Origin: JAVZYK01 sp049699715
GTDB lineage: Archaea > Nanobdellota > Nanobdellia > Pacearchaeales > UBA284
Assembly (NCBI GenBank): GCA_049699715.1
Contig: JBNAVB010000008.1
Coordinates: forward strand, 1-36,386
Direction: 5' to 3'
DNA length: 36,386 bases
Each line of letters opens with the position of its first letter. The first letter of the stretch is position 1. The notes beneath the pieces are model-generated. The model was not told where the DNA came from. It was given only the letters and a program-made list of their open reading frames with translations, and ran no database searches. Shown piece by piece: positions 1 through 8,076 of this stretch. Position numbers and translations under genes: made by a program.

Positions 1-2
1 CG

Positions 3-77
3 CATGGATGGCTGGATGCTGGCTCTCGTATCGGATTATTCGAGGTTAAAGATTCGAAGCTTTTTGTAATAAAATAA
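3..77 (+). CDS. C-terminal tail of an unidentified upstream gene (5' partial)
   Basis: The third forward frame is open from the window edge and ends at a TAA at 75-77, coding about 24 residues that end in LFVIK. The peptide looks coding (HGWLDAGSRIGLFEV) and the stop lies 25 bp before the rnp3 start, so it is probably the previous gene of the same operon. In many archaea rnp3 sits next to rnp2 or ribosomal protein genes, but the tail is too short for me to assign. The last codons and stop are tandemly duplicated just downstream (61-105). Confidence 0.35.
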   Translation, partial: HGWLDAGSRIGLFEVKDSKLFVIK

Positions 78-105
78 AAATGTTTTTTGTAATAAAATAA
101 AGATG
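61..105 (+). repeat. 23-bp-period tandem duplication across a stop/start junction
   Basis: Two 22-bp copies (61-82 and 84-105) match except for one A/G difference just before the ATG. Each carries the sequence coding FVIK, a TAA stop and an ATG. The first ATG (80-82) opens only a six-codon frame, MFFVIK-stop; the second ATG (103) is the rnp3 start. The arrangement looks like a local duplication of the junction between the upstream gene and rnp3. Confidence 0.8.
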
Positions 106-636
106 ATATTTTTTATTAGCAAGAGAACCAAGAAAGCAGGAATTTTTCTGAAAGAAGTATACAAAATAGAAGATATAAAGAAAAACGAGCAAGAGGATTA
201 TGATGGTGTGCTGCTGAAGACAGCAGATGTGGAAATTCTTAGGAGAATGATTGACAAAGCCGCTAATTATTTTGAGATTTATGTTCTTGGGACTAATGAT
301 AAGATAAATCGCGTAGCCTTAGAACATAAAAAAGTCAAAGCTTTAGTTTCGCCAGAATTTGGAAGGGTATTTGATTACACTGGCTACAGAAACTCAGGCT
401 TGAATCAGGTTTTATGCAAAATCGCTCGTGATAATAACAAAGAGATTATAGAAAATTTTTCAGATTTTTTAGAAAAAGATAAGAAGAATAAGGCGATATG
501 GCTCGGCAGAGTGTTGCAAAACGCAAGGCTCTGCAAAAAATATCACACCAAGTTCATCGTGGCGCAGTTCATCAAGAGCGAGAAAGAGATTTTCGAGATA
601 AGAAAGATTGAAGATTTTGTAAGAGCATTATCTTGA
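103..636 (+). CDS. rnp3: Ribonuclease P protein component 3 (Rpp30 family)
   Basis: This 177-aa protein matches archaeal RNase P protein Rpp30, a TIM-barrel-like subunit that with Pop5 supports tRNA 5'-leader removal by the RNase P RNA. Recognisable family features are the run around residues 92-115 (YTGYRNSGLNQVLCKIARDN), the following NFSDFL segment, and the helix LGRVLQNARLCKKY near residues 133-148, then a strand IVAQFIKSEKEIFEIR. It is a little shorter than the usual 200-230 aa. ATG at 103 is used because the earlier ATG at 80 hits a stop after six codons. The 3' end overlaps the convergent dph2 fragment by nine bases. The fold assignment is from memory of the family; the match is good across the whole length. 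Confidence 0.82.
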   Translation: MIFFISKRTKKAGIFLKEVYKIEDIKKNEQEDYDGVLLKTADVEILRRMIDKAANYFEIYVLGTNDKINRVALEHKKVKALVSPEFGRVFDYTGYRNSGLNQVLCKIARDNNKEIIENFSDFLEKDKKNKAIWLGRVLQNARLCKKYHTKFIVAQFIKSEKEIFEIRKIEDFVRALS

Positions 637-903
637 TCCTATCTTTGACTCGAATGGCCATGCGCTGTGGCCGAACTGAACCACCAAATCAATGTTTAAC
701 TTATTGAGGCCTTGCGGCAAATCGCAGGCGCCATAACAACTTCCAATCCATATAAGCACTTGAGCTTTGGTTTCTGTTTCTATTTTATCTGTTATTTCAG
801 GGGCTTTTGATTTCAAGCCTTCTGGAAGCTGTATCACAACTCGAGAAGCTTTTTGCTTCTTTATTTCTTTGATGACTTTTTCTAGTTCGAGATTATAATC
901 CAT
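628..903 (-). pseudogene. dph2: N-terminal fragment of diphthamide synthase subunit Dph2 (domain 1 only)
   Basis: The 91 codons match the first domain of archaeal Dph2, the [4Fe-4S] enzyme that transfers the 3-amino-3-carboxypropyl group from S-adenosylmethionine to a histidine of elongation factor 2. The strand RVVIQLPEGLK (21-31), the motif GSCYGACDLP (54-63, with the conserved domain-1 cysteine in YGACD) and VVQFGHSAW are typical. Family members are about 320-350 aa with three such domains, each giving one cluster cysteine; domains 2 and 3 are absent here. The frame closes with an atypical PFESKIGSR tail and runs into the 3' end of rnp3, so there is no room for the rest nearby. It is either a deletion remnant or one part of a split gene. 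An apparently intact dphB lies at 14366. Confidence 0.72.
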
Positions 904-936
904 AACCTTTTTATAAGATTTGGATTTATAAGTCTT
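904..936. promoter_or_regulatory. Compact divergent promoter (dph2 fragment / ogt-like gene)
   Basis: Only 33 bp separate the two divergent start codons. The spacer has a TTTATA-type box in each direction (CTTATAAAAAGG on the minus strand, GATTTATAAG on the plus strand). Each box is close to its own gene, so transcripts would have very short leaders or the true boxes lie inside the opposite gene. Assigned from position and base content only. Confidence 0.4.
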
Positions 937-1272
937 ATGAAAAGGAAAACAAGTGACGTGAATGGCAAGGTATATAAACTTGTTAGAAAAATCCCAAAAG
1001 GCAAGGTTACAAGTTACGGCATTATCGCAAGGAAATTGAGAACAAGCGCAAGAGCGGTAGGGCAGATAATGAAAAGAAATCCTTATAGGAACGTTCCTTG
1101 CTACAGGGTTGTTATGTCAAACGGCGAAGTTGGAGGCTTTAGAGGCAGTCGTGAGAAAGAAAAGATAAGATTGTTGAGAAAAGAAGGTATAATGCTTACA
1201 AAAGGGCTGGGAAAAAGAAAAATCAACAAAAAATTTTTTTATTATTTTAATCCTATCGCAAGAAATCTATAG
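937..1272 (+). CDS. Small MGMT/Ogt-type DNA alkyltransferase with PCYR active-site motif
   Basis: This 111-aa protein matches the C-terminal DNA-binding and catalytic domain of O6-alkylguanine-DNA alkyltransferases. The helix-turn-helix region (IPKGKVTSYGIIARKL, 19-34), the following RAVGQIMKRNP, the active-site motif PCYRVV (54-59) and GGFRG are all present. The alkyl-accepting Cys55 is kept, but the histidine normally following it (PCHR) is tyrosine here. The N-terminal domain of full MGMT is missing, as in small alkyltransferase-like proteins, but those usually lose the cysteine. It may therefore be a working minimal alkyltransferase or a damage-sensing relative. It ends with a basic, aromatic tail (GKRKINKKFFYYF). 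Confidence 0.78.
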   Translation: MKRKTSDVNGKVYKLVRKIPKGKVTSYGIIARKLRTSARAVGQIMKRNPYRNVPCYRVVMSNGEVGGFRGSREKEKIRLLRKEGIMLTKGLGKRKINKKFFYYFNPIARNL

Positions 1273-1311
1273 CATTTTAATCTGTAGATGAATTGCGTTA
1301 GGTAAGAAACC

Positions 1312-1390
1312 AAGACCAACATCATGGAACTATCTGGGAAAAGTAGTCATTCGACGGAAGCTGGGGCTTTCAAGCCCCAGAGGACGTCAC
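1312..1390 (+). mobile_element. Relic right end of an IS200/IS605 (TnpB-type) element
   Basis: A near-perfect palindrome at 1361-1380 (stem CTGGGGCTT, loop TC) is followed by AGAGGACGTCAC. This layout, hairpin then a purine-rich step then GTCAC/TTCAC, is typical of the 3' ends of IS200/IS605 elements, where the hairpin is recognised by the Y1 transposase and overlaps the tnpB end. One forward frame through it reads ...STEAGAFKPQ, resembling a TnpB C-terminal tail, but stops lie just upstream and no transposase gene is present. The relic fills the gap between two convergent genes and ends two bases before the stop codon of the methyltransferase gene. Identification rests on my recognition of the end structure. 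Confidence 0.5.
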
Positions 1391-1391
1391 T

Positions 1392-1889
1392 TTACCTTAA
1401 CTCATAAACGAACAGCTTTTCGAAAAATAAGCTGGACTCGTCTATTTTTCTGAAAGTGTAGTTATATTTTTTGAACAAGTTTTCGATGTTTTTGTTGAGT
1501 GAGCTGCAAAGTAAGAGTATCTTGCCCTTTGTCTCCAGATGCTCTCTTGCCTGTTTCAAGAATCTGTCTATGACCTCTGTGCCGTTTTTGCCGCCGTCCA
1601 AATCTATATGTTTGATTTCCTTGCTTGGGAGATAAGGGGGATTGAACAGAATTACATCAAATCTGTCATTTATATTCGAGAATAAATCTGAATGAATAAT
1701 ATTTATTTTACCGAGACTTTTCTGAAGGTCCTCGCTTATGTCTGCTGCTACAACGTTATTTGAGAATCTGGAAGCTTCTTTCGCTAGAATACCTGAGCCA
1801 GTGCCCATGTCTAGAACTTTGTTTTGGGGTTTGATACTGTTTTTGATATGTTTCAACAAAAGAAGCGAATCTTCGCGCGGTTCATACAT
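1392..1889 (-). CDS. HemK/PrmC-like class I methyltransferase
   Basis: The 165-aa product carries the Rossmann-type SAM-binding motif VLDMGTGSGILAKEAS (24-39) and the catalytic NPPYLPS motif (about 83-89) of the HemK/PrmC family. These enzymes methylate the glutamine side chain of N-P-P-Y-proximal substrates such as the GGQ loop of release factors; archaeal short forms lack the N-terminal helical domain and are compared with eukaryotic Mtq2. It starts with MYEPREDS, a conserved opening in archaeal members. It follows nusA on the same strand with a 12-bp gap and is the last gene of the polymerase operon, so co-transcription with translation genes is likely. The substrate (archaeal aRF1) is an inference. 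Confidence 0.8.
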   Translation of the reverse strand: MYEPREDSLLLLKHIKNSIKPQNKVLDMGTGSGILAKEASRFSNNVVAADISEDLQKSLGKINIIHSDLFSNINDRFDVILFNPPYLPSKEIKHIDLDGGKNGTEVIDRFLKQAREHLETKGKILLLCSSLNKNIENLFKKYNYTFRKIDESSLFFEKLFVYELR

Positions 1890-1891
1890 TT

Positions 1892-1911
1892 TTATTTGAT
1901 TTTACTTGATT
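1892..1911 (-). repeat. 10-bp tandem duplication across the nusA stop codon
   Basis: On the minus strand AATCAAGTAA is followed directly by AATCAAATAA (one mismatch). The nusA stop is the TAA of the first unit and the second unit ends in another TAA just before the methyltransferase start. Confidence 0.65.
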
Positions 1912-2321
1912 ATAACTTTTTTAATTCCGAAGAATTTGTCCAGAATGTCTGTAAGGCCTTCTAGGCGAACTTTGTTCCTGCCGATTATCGCGGCTTTTGT
2001 TCTTGGGGCACTGAAAATATAGACTTCATTGTTCTCTATCACAATTTTCTTGAATTCATGAGGGAAGATTATCGCCTTGATAAAGCGCTCTATGTCATTT
2101 ATTCCCACAGGATTTGCTATAATCCTCACTTTCCTGTGCAGATTGAACTCGAGCTTCTCTATGTTTTTTGCTCTTTCGCCAAGGGCGCGGCTCATCAAGA
2201 ACTTCGGCACTATGAATATTATGGTAGAATCATAATCGAAGCAGTATTTCGCCTTGACGTGAGTTAATTTCTCGAATAAATTCATGTACTGGATTGAACG
2301 CAAGTCAAGTTTTACCTTCAT
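1902..2321 (-). CDS. nusA: NusA-like KH-domain transcription factor
   Basis: This 139-aa protein has the archaeal NusA form: two KH-type RNA-binding domains and none of the N-terminal polymerase-binding or S1 domains of bacterial NusA. KH-like segments are seen at FLMSRALGERAKNIEKLEFNLHRKVRII (about 42-69) and APRTKAAIIGRNKVRLEGLTDILDKFFG (about 105-132), each with a GxxG-like turn (ALGERA, IIGRNK). It follows rpl30e with a four-base start/stop overlap, exactly the order found in archaeal polymerase operons. There the next genes are usually rps12, rps7 and tuf, but here it is a methyltransferase gene. Function in archaeal transcription or RNA binding is inferred from family and context. Confidence 0.85.
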   Translation of the reverse strand: MKVKLDLRSIQYMNLFEKLTHVKAKYCFDYDSTIIFIVPKFLMSRALGERAKNIEKLEFNLHRKVRIIANPVGINDIERFIKAIIFPHEFKKIVIENNEVYIFSAPRTKAAIIGRNKVRLEGLTDILDKFFGIKKVIIK

Positions 2322-2635
2322 TTTTCTCTCTTCGTTGATTGTTTCTTAAGCTTTTCTTCACCCTTCAATTTTTCTTCTCCTTCTTGAACTATTGAGACAA
2401 TAGAAACATTAAATGGAGTTTTGCACAAGTCTTTCAGCATTTCTTTTGTGATGTCTAATTCGAGAATATTCACATTGCTCTCTTTGAGCTTTCCCTCTAT
2501 TTCCTTCGGGCAGTCATTTGTTATGTAAACTTTCTCTATCTTGCCTTTCTTTATTTGTTTTAGGGCAACTTTACTGCCGTAAATAGCTCTACCTTCTTTG
2601 ATTTCCTGCAATAAACTATCGGTTAATTTTGACAT
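2318..2635 (-). CDS. rpl30e: 50S ribosomal protein L30e
   Basis: The 105-aa protein shows the L7Ae/L30e fold pattern: an N-terminal helix (LTDSLLQEIKEGRAIYG), then YGSKVALKQIKKGKIEKVYITNDCP (19-43), a helix, VNILELDITKEMLKDLCKTPFNVSIVSI. L30e binds kink-turns in large-subunit rRNA. Relative to other archaeal L30e the core is complete, with an added charged C-terminal tail containing a small internal repeat (EEKLKG-EEKLKK). It lies between rpoA and nusA, its conserved place in archaea. The 20-bp gap to rpoA suggests one transcript. Confidence 0.9.
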   Translation of the reverse strand: MSKLTDSLLQEIKEGRAIYGSKVALKQIKKGKIEKVYITNDCPKEIEGKLKESNVNILELDITKEMLKDLCKTPFNVSIVSIVQEGEEKLKGEEKLKKQSTKREK

Positions 2636-2654
2636 TTTGTTCTTTTCTTTACTT

Positions 2655-5600
2655 TTATATTTTCTTCTCTTTCTTTCCCTTTGATTCTTCTCTTGCTAAA
2701 GCCTCTTGTTTTGTTATCTTGACCAGCAAGCCGGGCAAACCAGTGCCAACGGGGACTGGCTGATTGAAGATAAGATTCTCTATAACACTTACAAGGTAAT
2801 CTGTAGAAGCAGTGATTGAAGCATTAACAAAATGTTTAATTGGGGTTTCAAAAGAGGCGCGAGCAAGAATTGAAGATTTATCGCCAATGATGCCAACCCT
2901 TGTCACTCCCTTGATTGTTCCGCTTGCTGTCATCGTATCAGCTACCAGCTTGATATGTTTCTCATCAATGTCTATGCCCTGTTTTTCAATAACTTTTTTG
3001 GCCTCGTTGATTATTGACTGTCTAGCCGCCTCTATCCCTAGGACTTTCAGTATTTCATATATGTTATTTGTGGTTGTTTTCTCCTTGTCTATACCTTTTA
3101 GCTTGAAAACATCCTCGAGATTTGAACCAGCTGTTAGGATAATATAATTATTCTCTCGCTTTGTCAAAAGAATCTGTTTGATTCCTTCGATTCCAGCAAT
3201 TACGACCCCTTTCAGCTTTTCTTTCAGCCTGTGGAGTTTTTTGAAATCTCTCTCTTCCTCGCGCACTGAAATGCCATCTTCTATTGCCCTTGCCTTAAGA
3301 TGTTTCTCTTCAAGCGCTGAGATTATTTTTTCAGGAGTCAGATGCAAGTCTCGCAATACTTCTTTGTTGAGCTTTATATTGATTTTTGAGTTGTTGAAAT
3401 CCAAAATCACTTCCGAGGCAACGTCTCCAAGTCTGATTTCTTTGATTCTTGTGGCTATCTTTTTCGCATCATCTTCATTGTTGAACTCCCGTTCAAGATA
3501 TATTTCCATGGAAGGTGTGCTCGGGGACTTTCTCGCATCGAAAATCTCTATTAATCTTGGAAGTCCAACTGTGACCTGCATTTCTGAGACTCCAGCGAAG
3601 TGGAAAACATTGAGAGTCATCTGTGTTGAAGGCTCTCCGAAACTCTGTGCTGTGATGATGCCTACTGCTTCGCCAGGCGCTATCTTATTATTCTCCAGAT
3701 GTTCTTTTGTGATGTCAATCCCATCTTCTCCGTATTCAAATTGGATTATATTTGAATTAGAATCTCTAATGCTCCCATCATACTCGCATCTCAAGTCTTG
3801 TAGTGCGTTTGCGAGTCGTCTGTAAAGATAACCTGATTTAGGTGTTCTCAGAGCTGTGTCCATCAGAGAGTCTCGGCCAGTCATGGCTGTGAAGAAGAAC
3901 TCATCTGACTTAAGGCCTTTCAAGAAGCTTGAGTAGATGAAGCCCCCTGCCCTTGCACTGAAATCATGCTCTTTGTAAAATGATAAAGTTCTGTTTGTGT
4001 AGCCAAAGTTAATCCTTTTGGCCCACAATGCCTGCTGTCCTACAAGCGCTGACATTTGTGTTAAGAAGAGTAGCGAGCCTCGAGCACCGCAAACAGTCAT
4101 AATATAAGCGGGATTGTCTTTGTCGATAGCTTTCTTGATTTCTTCGCCTGCTTTTGTTCTCACTTCGTTAAGAATCTGCAAGATTTTGATTTCCCGTGTT
4201 TCTTCCGCTGTCTTGCCGGGAATAATCTCGAGAGTGTTATTGTAATAGGATTCTATGACTTTCTCGACTTTCTTTTCGGCATCTGCTATAATTTTAGAGA
4301 CTTCCTCCTTTGCGTTTTCTGTCGTTTTCACATCAGCTAGGGAGATTGTGAAGCCGTTTCTTGTTAAGAACAGAACGCCTAGCAAAAATATTTTTTTCAG
4401 GAAAGACATTGTCTCTTTTCTTCCTATCTGCCTGTCGAGTTCTCTTATAAGTGTGTTGGTCTCGACGCCTATGATTTTTTCGTCTATTATACCCGAAACA
4501 AGTTTGCCATTTTTGATTGAGATGTAGGCATTAAAAGGGCATTCTTCTTTTTTGCACCTTTCATAATACGGGCATCCTTGGCCTTTGCATGCTTTTGTCT
4601 TGGCTTCGAAGTTCATCCTTGGCAGTAGGGCTGAAAAAACATCGCGGCCTGAGACTGTCTCTTTGAGGCTTAGGGTTTCTGGATTAGCACCGCAGGCAAT
4701 CAAAAGTTGCGCTGCAACATCTTTGCTAATTTTTTCAGTTGATGTTAACAGGTAGATTCCTGTGATTGCATCTTCGATGCAGCCGAAAACATTAGCGTTG
4801 ATTTTTGGTGATATTAGCTGCTGGTTTACATCCAATAACACTTTGGCTTCGGCTCTTGCTTCCTCTGTTTGTGGCGCATGAACATTCATTTCATCACCGT
4901 CAAAGTCTGCGTTGTAAGGGAATGTTGCAGCAGGGTGAATTCTAAAGGTTCTGCCTGGAAGCACTTTCACAAAATGCCCCATCAGACTCATTCTATGCAA
5001 TGAAGGATGTCTGTTGAACAACACAATATCTTTGTCTTGTAAGTGCCTCTCGACTAAATAGCCTATGGCTACTTCCTCTGTCAACTGCTCCCTCAAATCT
5101 TCTGTGATTCTTTTGCGTTTTCCATCTGGTCTCACGATTGAGCTTGCTGCAGGATAATCTGTTTTTTTTACAGCGTTTTTCAGTGTTTCTATGTTCTGCG
5201 CTGTAGTGCGTTCAGGGACTGTTATGACTTTGGCGACTTCATAGGGAACGCCGACTTCGTTGATCTCGATGTAAGGATCTGGAGAAATCACAGTTCTTGA
5301 GCTAAAATTCACTCGCTTTCCTGCGAGATTGTGCCTAATTCTACCTTCCTTGCCTTTGATTCTTTCTGTTATTGTCTTCAGAGGCTGTCCGCTTCTATGA
5401 CGAGCTGGAGGGACATGCATTACAGTATTATCAAAGAAAGTTGTCACATGATACTGCAACAAGTCCCAAAGGTCCTCGACGATAACTTCCGGAGCGCCTG
5501 CATTGAGGTTCTCCCAGAGCCTTTGGTTGGCCCTCACAATATCACTTAATTTGTGAGTTAAATCATCCTCGCTTCTCTCGCCCGTTTCTAAAGTGATGCT

Positions 5601-6194
5601 CGGTCTCACTGTAACTGGCGGCACTATTAATAATGTTAAAACGCTCCATTCAGGACGGCTTGCTTTCGGATTAATTCCAAGAGCTTTGCAGTCTTCGTCA
5701 CTGATTCTTGCAAGTTTGTCCCTTATCTCTGTGGGAAAAATTCTTTGCTTGCCTATGTAGAAGCTTGAGGGTTTTTCAAGCTTGATTTTTTCTTGCTTCG
5801 CGCCGCAGTGCGGGCATTTCTTTACAGTCCTTGCCTTCTCTATTTTCTTAAGTTTGAGATCTTCATCTGTCAATAGAATGCGGCCGCATTCTATGCAAGT
5901 TGATTTTAAACACAATTCGATGAGCGGCAAGAATTTAATGTGAAGTACAGGCCGGGCAAGTTCGATATAGCCAAAATGTCCTAAACATTCTTTTAACATG
6001 CCTCCGCATGTTCGGCATCTGATGCCAGGGCCAGTGGCTCCAAGCCTCAAGTCCATTAAACCTCCATCAACAGGATATCCGTCCATATCATAAAGCTCTG
6101 GCGTGACAATCTTGACTGCGCCGAATTTCTTTATCTGCTCAGGTGAGAATAATGAGAACTGAATTTCTTTTACCTGTTTTACTATTGGTTCCAT
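2655..6194 (-). CDS. rpoA: DNA-directed RNA polymerase largest subunit, A' and A'' fused
   Basis: The 1179-aa product covers both archaeal RpoA' and RpoA''. Early zinc ligands CRTCGG..CLGHFG (near residue 60) and CIECG..CPHCG (near 100-135) form the clamp; the catalytic NADFDGDEMNVH triad, which holds the active-site magnesium, lies near residue 430; bridge-helix and trigger-loop regions follow. Sequence typical of the A'' start (APGEAVGIITAQSFGEP) appears near residue 840 only about a dozen residues after the typical A' end (YGEDGID), so there is no stop or new start between them. Most archaea encode the two halves as separate genes; fused forms are known in some lineages. A second cysteine cluster around CKGQGCPYYERCKKEECP (near 540) is a further metal-site candidate. 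Confidence 0.95.
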   Translation of the reverse strand: MEPIVKQVKEIQFSLFSPEQIKKFGAVKIVTPELYDMDGYPVDGGLMDLRLGATGPGIRCRTCGGMLKECLGHFGYIELARPVLHIKFLPLIELCLKSTCIECGRILLTDEDLKLKKIEKARTVKKCPHCGAKQEKIKLEKPSSFYIGKQRIFPTEIRDKLARISDEDCKALGINPKASRPEWSVLTLLIVPPVTVRPSITLETGERSEDDLTHKLSDIVRANQRLWENLNAGAPEVIVEDLWDLLQYHVTTFFDNTVMHVPPARHRSGQPLKTITERIKGKEGRIRHNLAGKRVNFSSRTVISPDPYIEINEVGVPYEVAKVITVPERTTAQNIETLKNAVKKTDYPAASSIVRPDGKRKRITEDLREQLTEEVAIGYLVERHLQDKDIVLFNRHPSLHRMSLMGHFVKVLPGRTFRIHPAATFPYNADFDGDEMNVHAPQTEEARAEAKVLLDVNQQLISPKINANVFGCIEDAITGIYLLTSTEKISKDVAAQLLIACGANPETLSLKETVSGRDVFSALLPRMNFEAKTKACKGQGCPYYERCKKEECPFNAYISIKNGKLVSGIIDEKIIGVETNTLIRELDRQIGRKETMSFLKKIFLLGVLFLTRNGFTISLADVKTTENAKEEVSKIIADAEKKVEKVIESYYNNTLEIIPGKTAEETREIKILQILNEVRTKAGEEIKKAIDKDNPAYIMTVCGARGSLLFLTQMSALVGQQALWAKRINFGYTNRTLSFYKEHDFSARAGGFIYSSFLKGLKSDEFFFTAMTGRDSLMDTALRTPKSGYLYRRLANALQDLRCEYDGSIRDSNSNIIQFEYGEDGIDITKEHLENNKIAPGEAVGIITAQSFGEPSTQMTLNVFHFAGVSEMQVTVGLPRLIEIFDARKSPSTPSMEIYLEREFNNEDDAKKIATRIKEIRLGDVASEVILDFNNSKINIKLNKEVLRDLHLTPEKIISALEEKHLKARAIEDGISVREEERDFKKLHRLKEKLKGVVIAGIEGIKQILLTKRENNYIILTAGSNLEDVFKLKGIDKEKTTTNNIYEILKVLGIEAARQSIINEAKKVIEKQGIDIDEKHIKLVADTMTASGTIKGVTRVGIIGDKSSILARASFETPIKHFVNASITASTDYLVSVIENLIFNQPVPVGTGLPGLLVKITKQEALAREESKGKKEKKI

Positions 6195-6248
6195 TTTTTC
6201 TTTTCTCTGGCTTTCTTTTATTATTTTATTTTTTTCCTTGTTCTATTT

Positions 6249-8048
6249 TTAGTCTTCATATTTATTCTTGAGGATGAAATGAGGGAACAGATGCAATGAA
6301 ATGATTTCTTCCATCAAAAGTTTTGAAGCGTATGAGATTTCTATGGGTTCAAGTTTAGTGTTGCCACATAGCGGACACATATCTCGTTTCCTTAATTTAT
6401 CTCGAACGCCGAATGCTCCACATTTAGGGCACACATGAACAACAATATTGTCAGAGCTGAAACGCTCTTTCAGAAGCAAAGACGAGCCATGAGCAACGAG
6501 AGCATCTTTTTCCATTTCTCCAAGCCTTAACGCACCGCCTTTCGCTCTGCCTTCAACTGGCTGCCTTGTCAATAATGTGATTTTACCGCTCGCGCGCATC
6601 TGTATCTTGTTTGCAACCATATATTTTAGTTTGAGATAATACATGTTGCCGACAAATATTTTGGCTTCGAGAGGCTTTCCTGTCAACCCATCGTATAAGG
6701 TCTCTTTGCCATCCTGCCTGAATCCCGATTCTATAAGGAATTTTTCCAAATCTTCAATCTTCTCACCTGAAAATGCAGTGCCGTCGATTCTTTCCCCCCT
6801 CAAACAGCCTGTCTTGCCTGCGAGCAACTCGATTAAGTAAGAAACAGTCATTCTGCTCGGCACGCTATGAGGGTTGAATATTATATCAGGCTTCATTCCT
6901 CTGGATGTGAAAGGGATATCTTCCTCATTCGCAATCATCCCTATGACCCCTTTTTGCCCGTGGCATGTTGCGAACTTGTCTCCGAGCTCAGGGAATCTGT
7001 TGTCACGAGTCCTTACCTGCACAATCTTACGGCCTTCGCTGTCAACCGTCACAAAGACAGCATCTACAGTTCCTCGTTCGCTTTGCCTTACGATAGTGCT
7101 GTTCTCCTTTCTTGATTTCGCTAATGAAATTTCTTCCATTTCAAGCAAGAATTTAGGCGGCGATACCTTGCCTATGACAACATCTTCTTCATTTAATGTG
7201 GCTTCCGGGAACACAACTCCATCTTCCTCAAGATATCGATAAGATTTTTCTGTTCTGTAGCCGCTGACATCTTTGCTCGGCACGCAAATTTCATCTTTCA
7301 AGTTGCCAGTATAATGAAGTTCTATCGAAGTGTAAGGCCTAAAATAAGTGCTTCTTCCCAAACCCCTGTCGATAGAGGCGCGGTTGATTATTATTGCGTC
7401 ACTCACATTGTAACCTTCGAACGGCATTATAGCCACAACAACATTTTGGCCTGCAGGATAGAAATTTTTTATGGCATCATATACAAAACCTCTGACAATA
7501 GGTCTTTGTGGATAATGTAAAATACTAACATCAGTGTCAATCAAATCCAAATAATTAGCTGCATAAAGCCCTAGAGCCTGGGTTTGGGTTTTGCTTCCCC
7601 TGTTAAGTCTTGAACTGTGGTCATGGTTTGCATAGGGCACAATTGCTGTTGTAAACCCGAACATTGCGATAGGGTCAATTTCCATGTGGGTATGTTCCTG
7701 AGTTACCTCTTCGGGTGACATTGCTACTAGAAGATTCTCCTCCTCTGCGGCGTCTACATATTCTATGATGCCAAGGTTTACTAGATCATCCCAGTTAAGC
7801 TCTTCCCGCGCTAAAGCCTCAAGATGCTCTTCTTTGAGCAAAGGCTTGCCTTCTCTCACGATTATTAATGGCCTTAAAATTCTCCCAGTATCAGTTGTCA
7901 AGAAAATAAGGTTGATAGCTTTGTCATATCTCACGCTCAATTCCATTGGAAGCTCTCCGATTCTTCTTTTTTCTCTGAGCGTTTGAATGAATTGATCTGG
8001 TTGCTCAACTTCGCCTATGAAACGGCCGTTGTAAAACACATCTACCAT
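6249..8048 (-). CDS. rpoB1: DNA-directed RNA polymerase subunit B' (C-terminal half of B)
   Basis: This 599-aa protein is the C-terminal half of the archaeal second-largest subunit. It begins with MVDVFYNGRFIGEV, the usual start in species with split B. Hallmarks include the GYNVSDAIIINR strand, ELGDKFATCHGQKGVIG, FNPHSVPSRMTVSYLIELL, and the C-terminal zinc site HVCPKCGAFGVRD..MCPLCG (about 545-570) that contacts the clamp. Together with B'' the total is about 1116 aa, equal to an unsplit archaeal B. The gene starts 28 bp after rpoB'' and ends 54 bp before rpoA. The AT-rich gaps have no obvious terminator, so I infer a single operon. Confidence 0.95.
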   Translation of the reverse strand: MVDVFYNGRFIGEVEQPDQFIQTLREKRRIGELPMELSVRYDKAINLIFLTTDTGRILRPLIIVREGKPLLKEEHLEALAREELNWDDLVNLGIIEYVDAAEEENLLVAMSPEEVTQEHTHMEIDPIAMFGFTTAIVPYANHDHSSRLNRGSKTQTQALGLYAANYLDLIDTDVSILHYPQRPIVRGFVYDAIKNFYPAGQNVVVAIMPFEGYNVSDAIIINRASIDRGLGRSTYFRPYTSIELHYTGNLKDEICVPSKDVSGYRTEKSYRYLEEDGVVFPEATLNEEDVVIGKVSPPKFLLEMEEISLAKSRKENSTIVRQSERGTVDAVFVTVDSEGRKIVQVRTRDNRFPELGDKFATCHGQKGVIGMIANEEDIPFTSRGMKPDIIFNPHSVPSRMTVSYLIELLAGKTGCLRGERIDGTAFSGEKIEDLEKFLIESGFRQDGKETLYDGLTGKPLEAKIFVGNMYYLKLKYMVANKIQMRASGKITLLTRQPVEGRAKGGALRLGEMEKDALVAHGSSLLLKERFSSDNIVVHVCPKCGAFGVRDKLRKRDMCPLCGNTKLEPIEISYASKLLMEEIISLHLFPHFILKNKYED

Positions 8049-8076
8049 TTTAATTAAATTTTTTTATTGTTCTGTT

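Noticed and set aside
2812..3825. Plus-strand open frames opposite rpoA (and similar ones opposite rpoB and the surface-protein genes)
   Set aside because: They are shadows of strongly conserved minus-strand genes, with serine/leucine-rich, low-complexity products and no recognisable domains.
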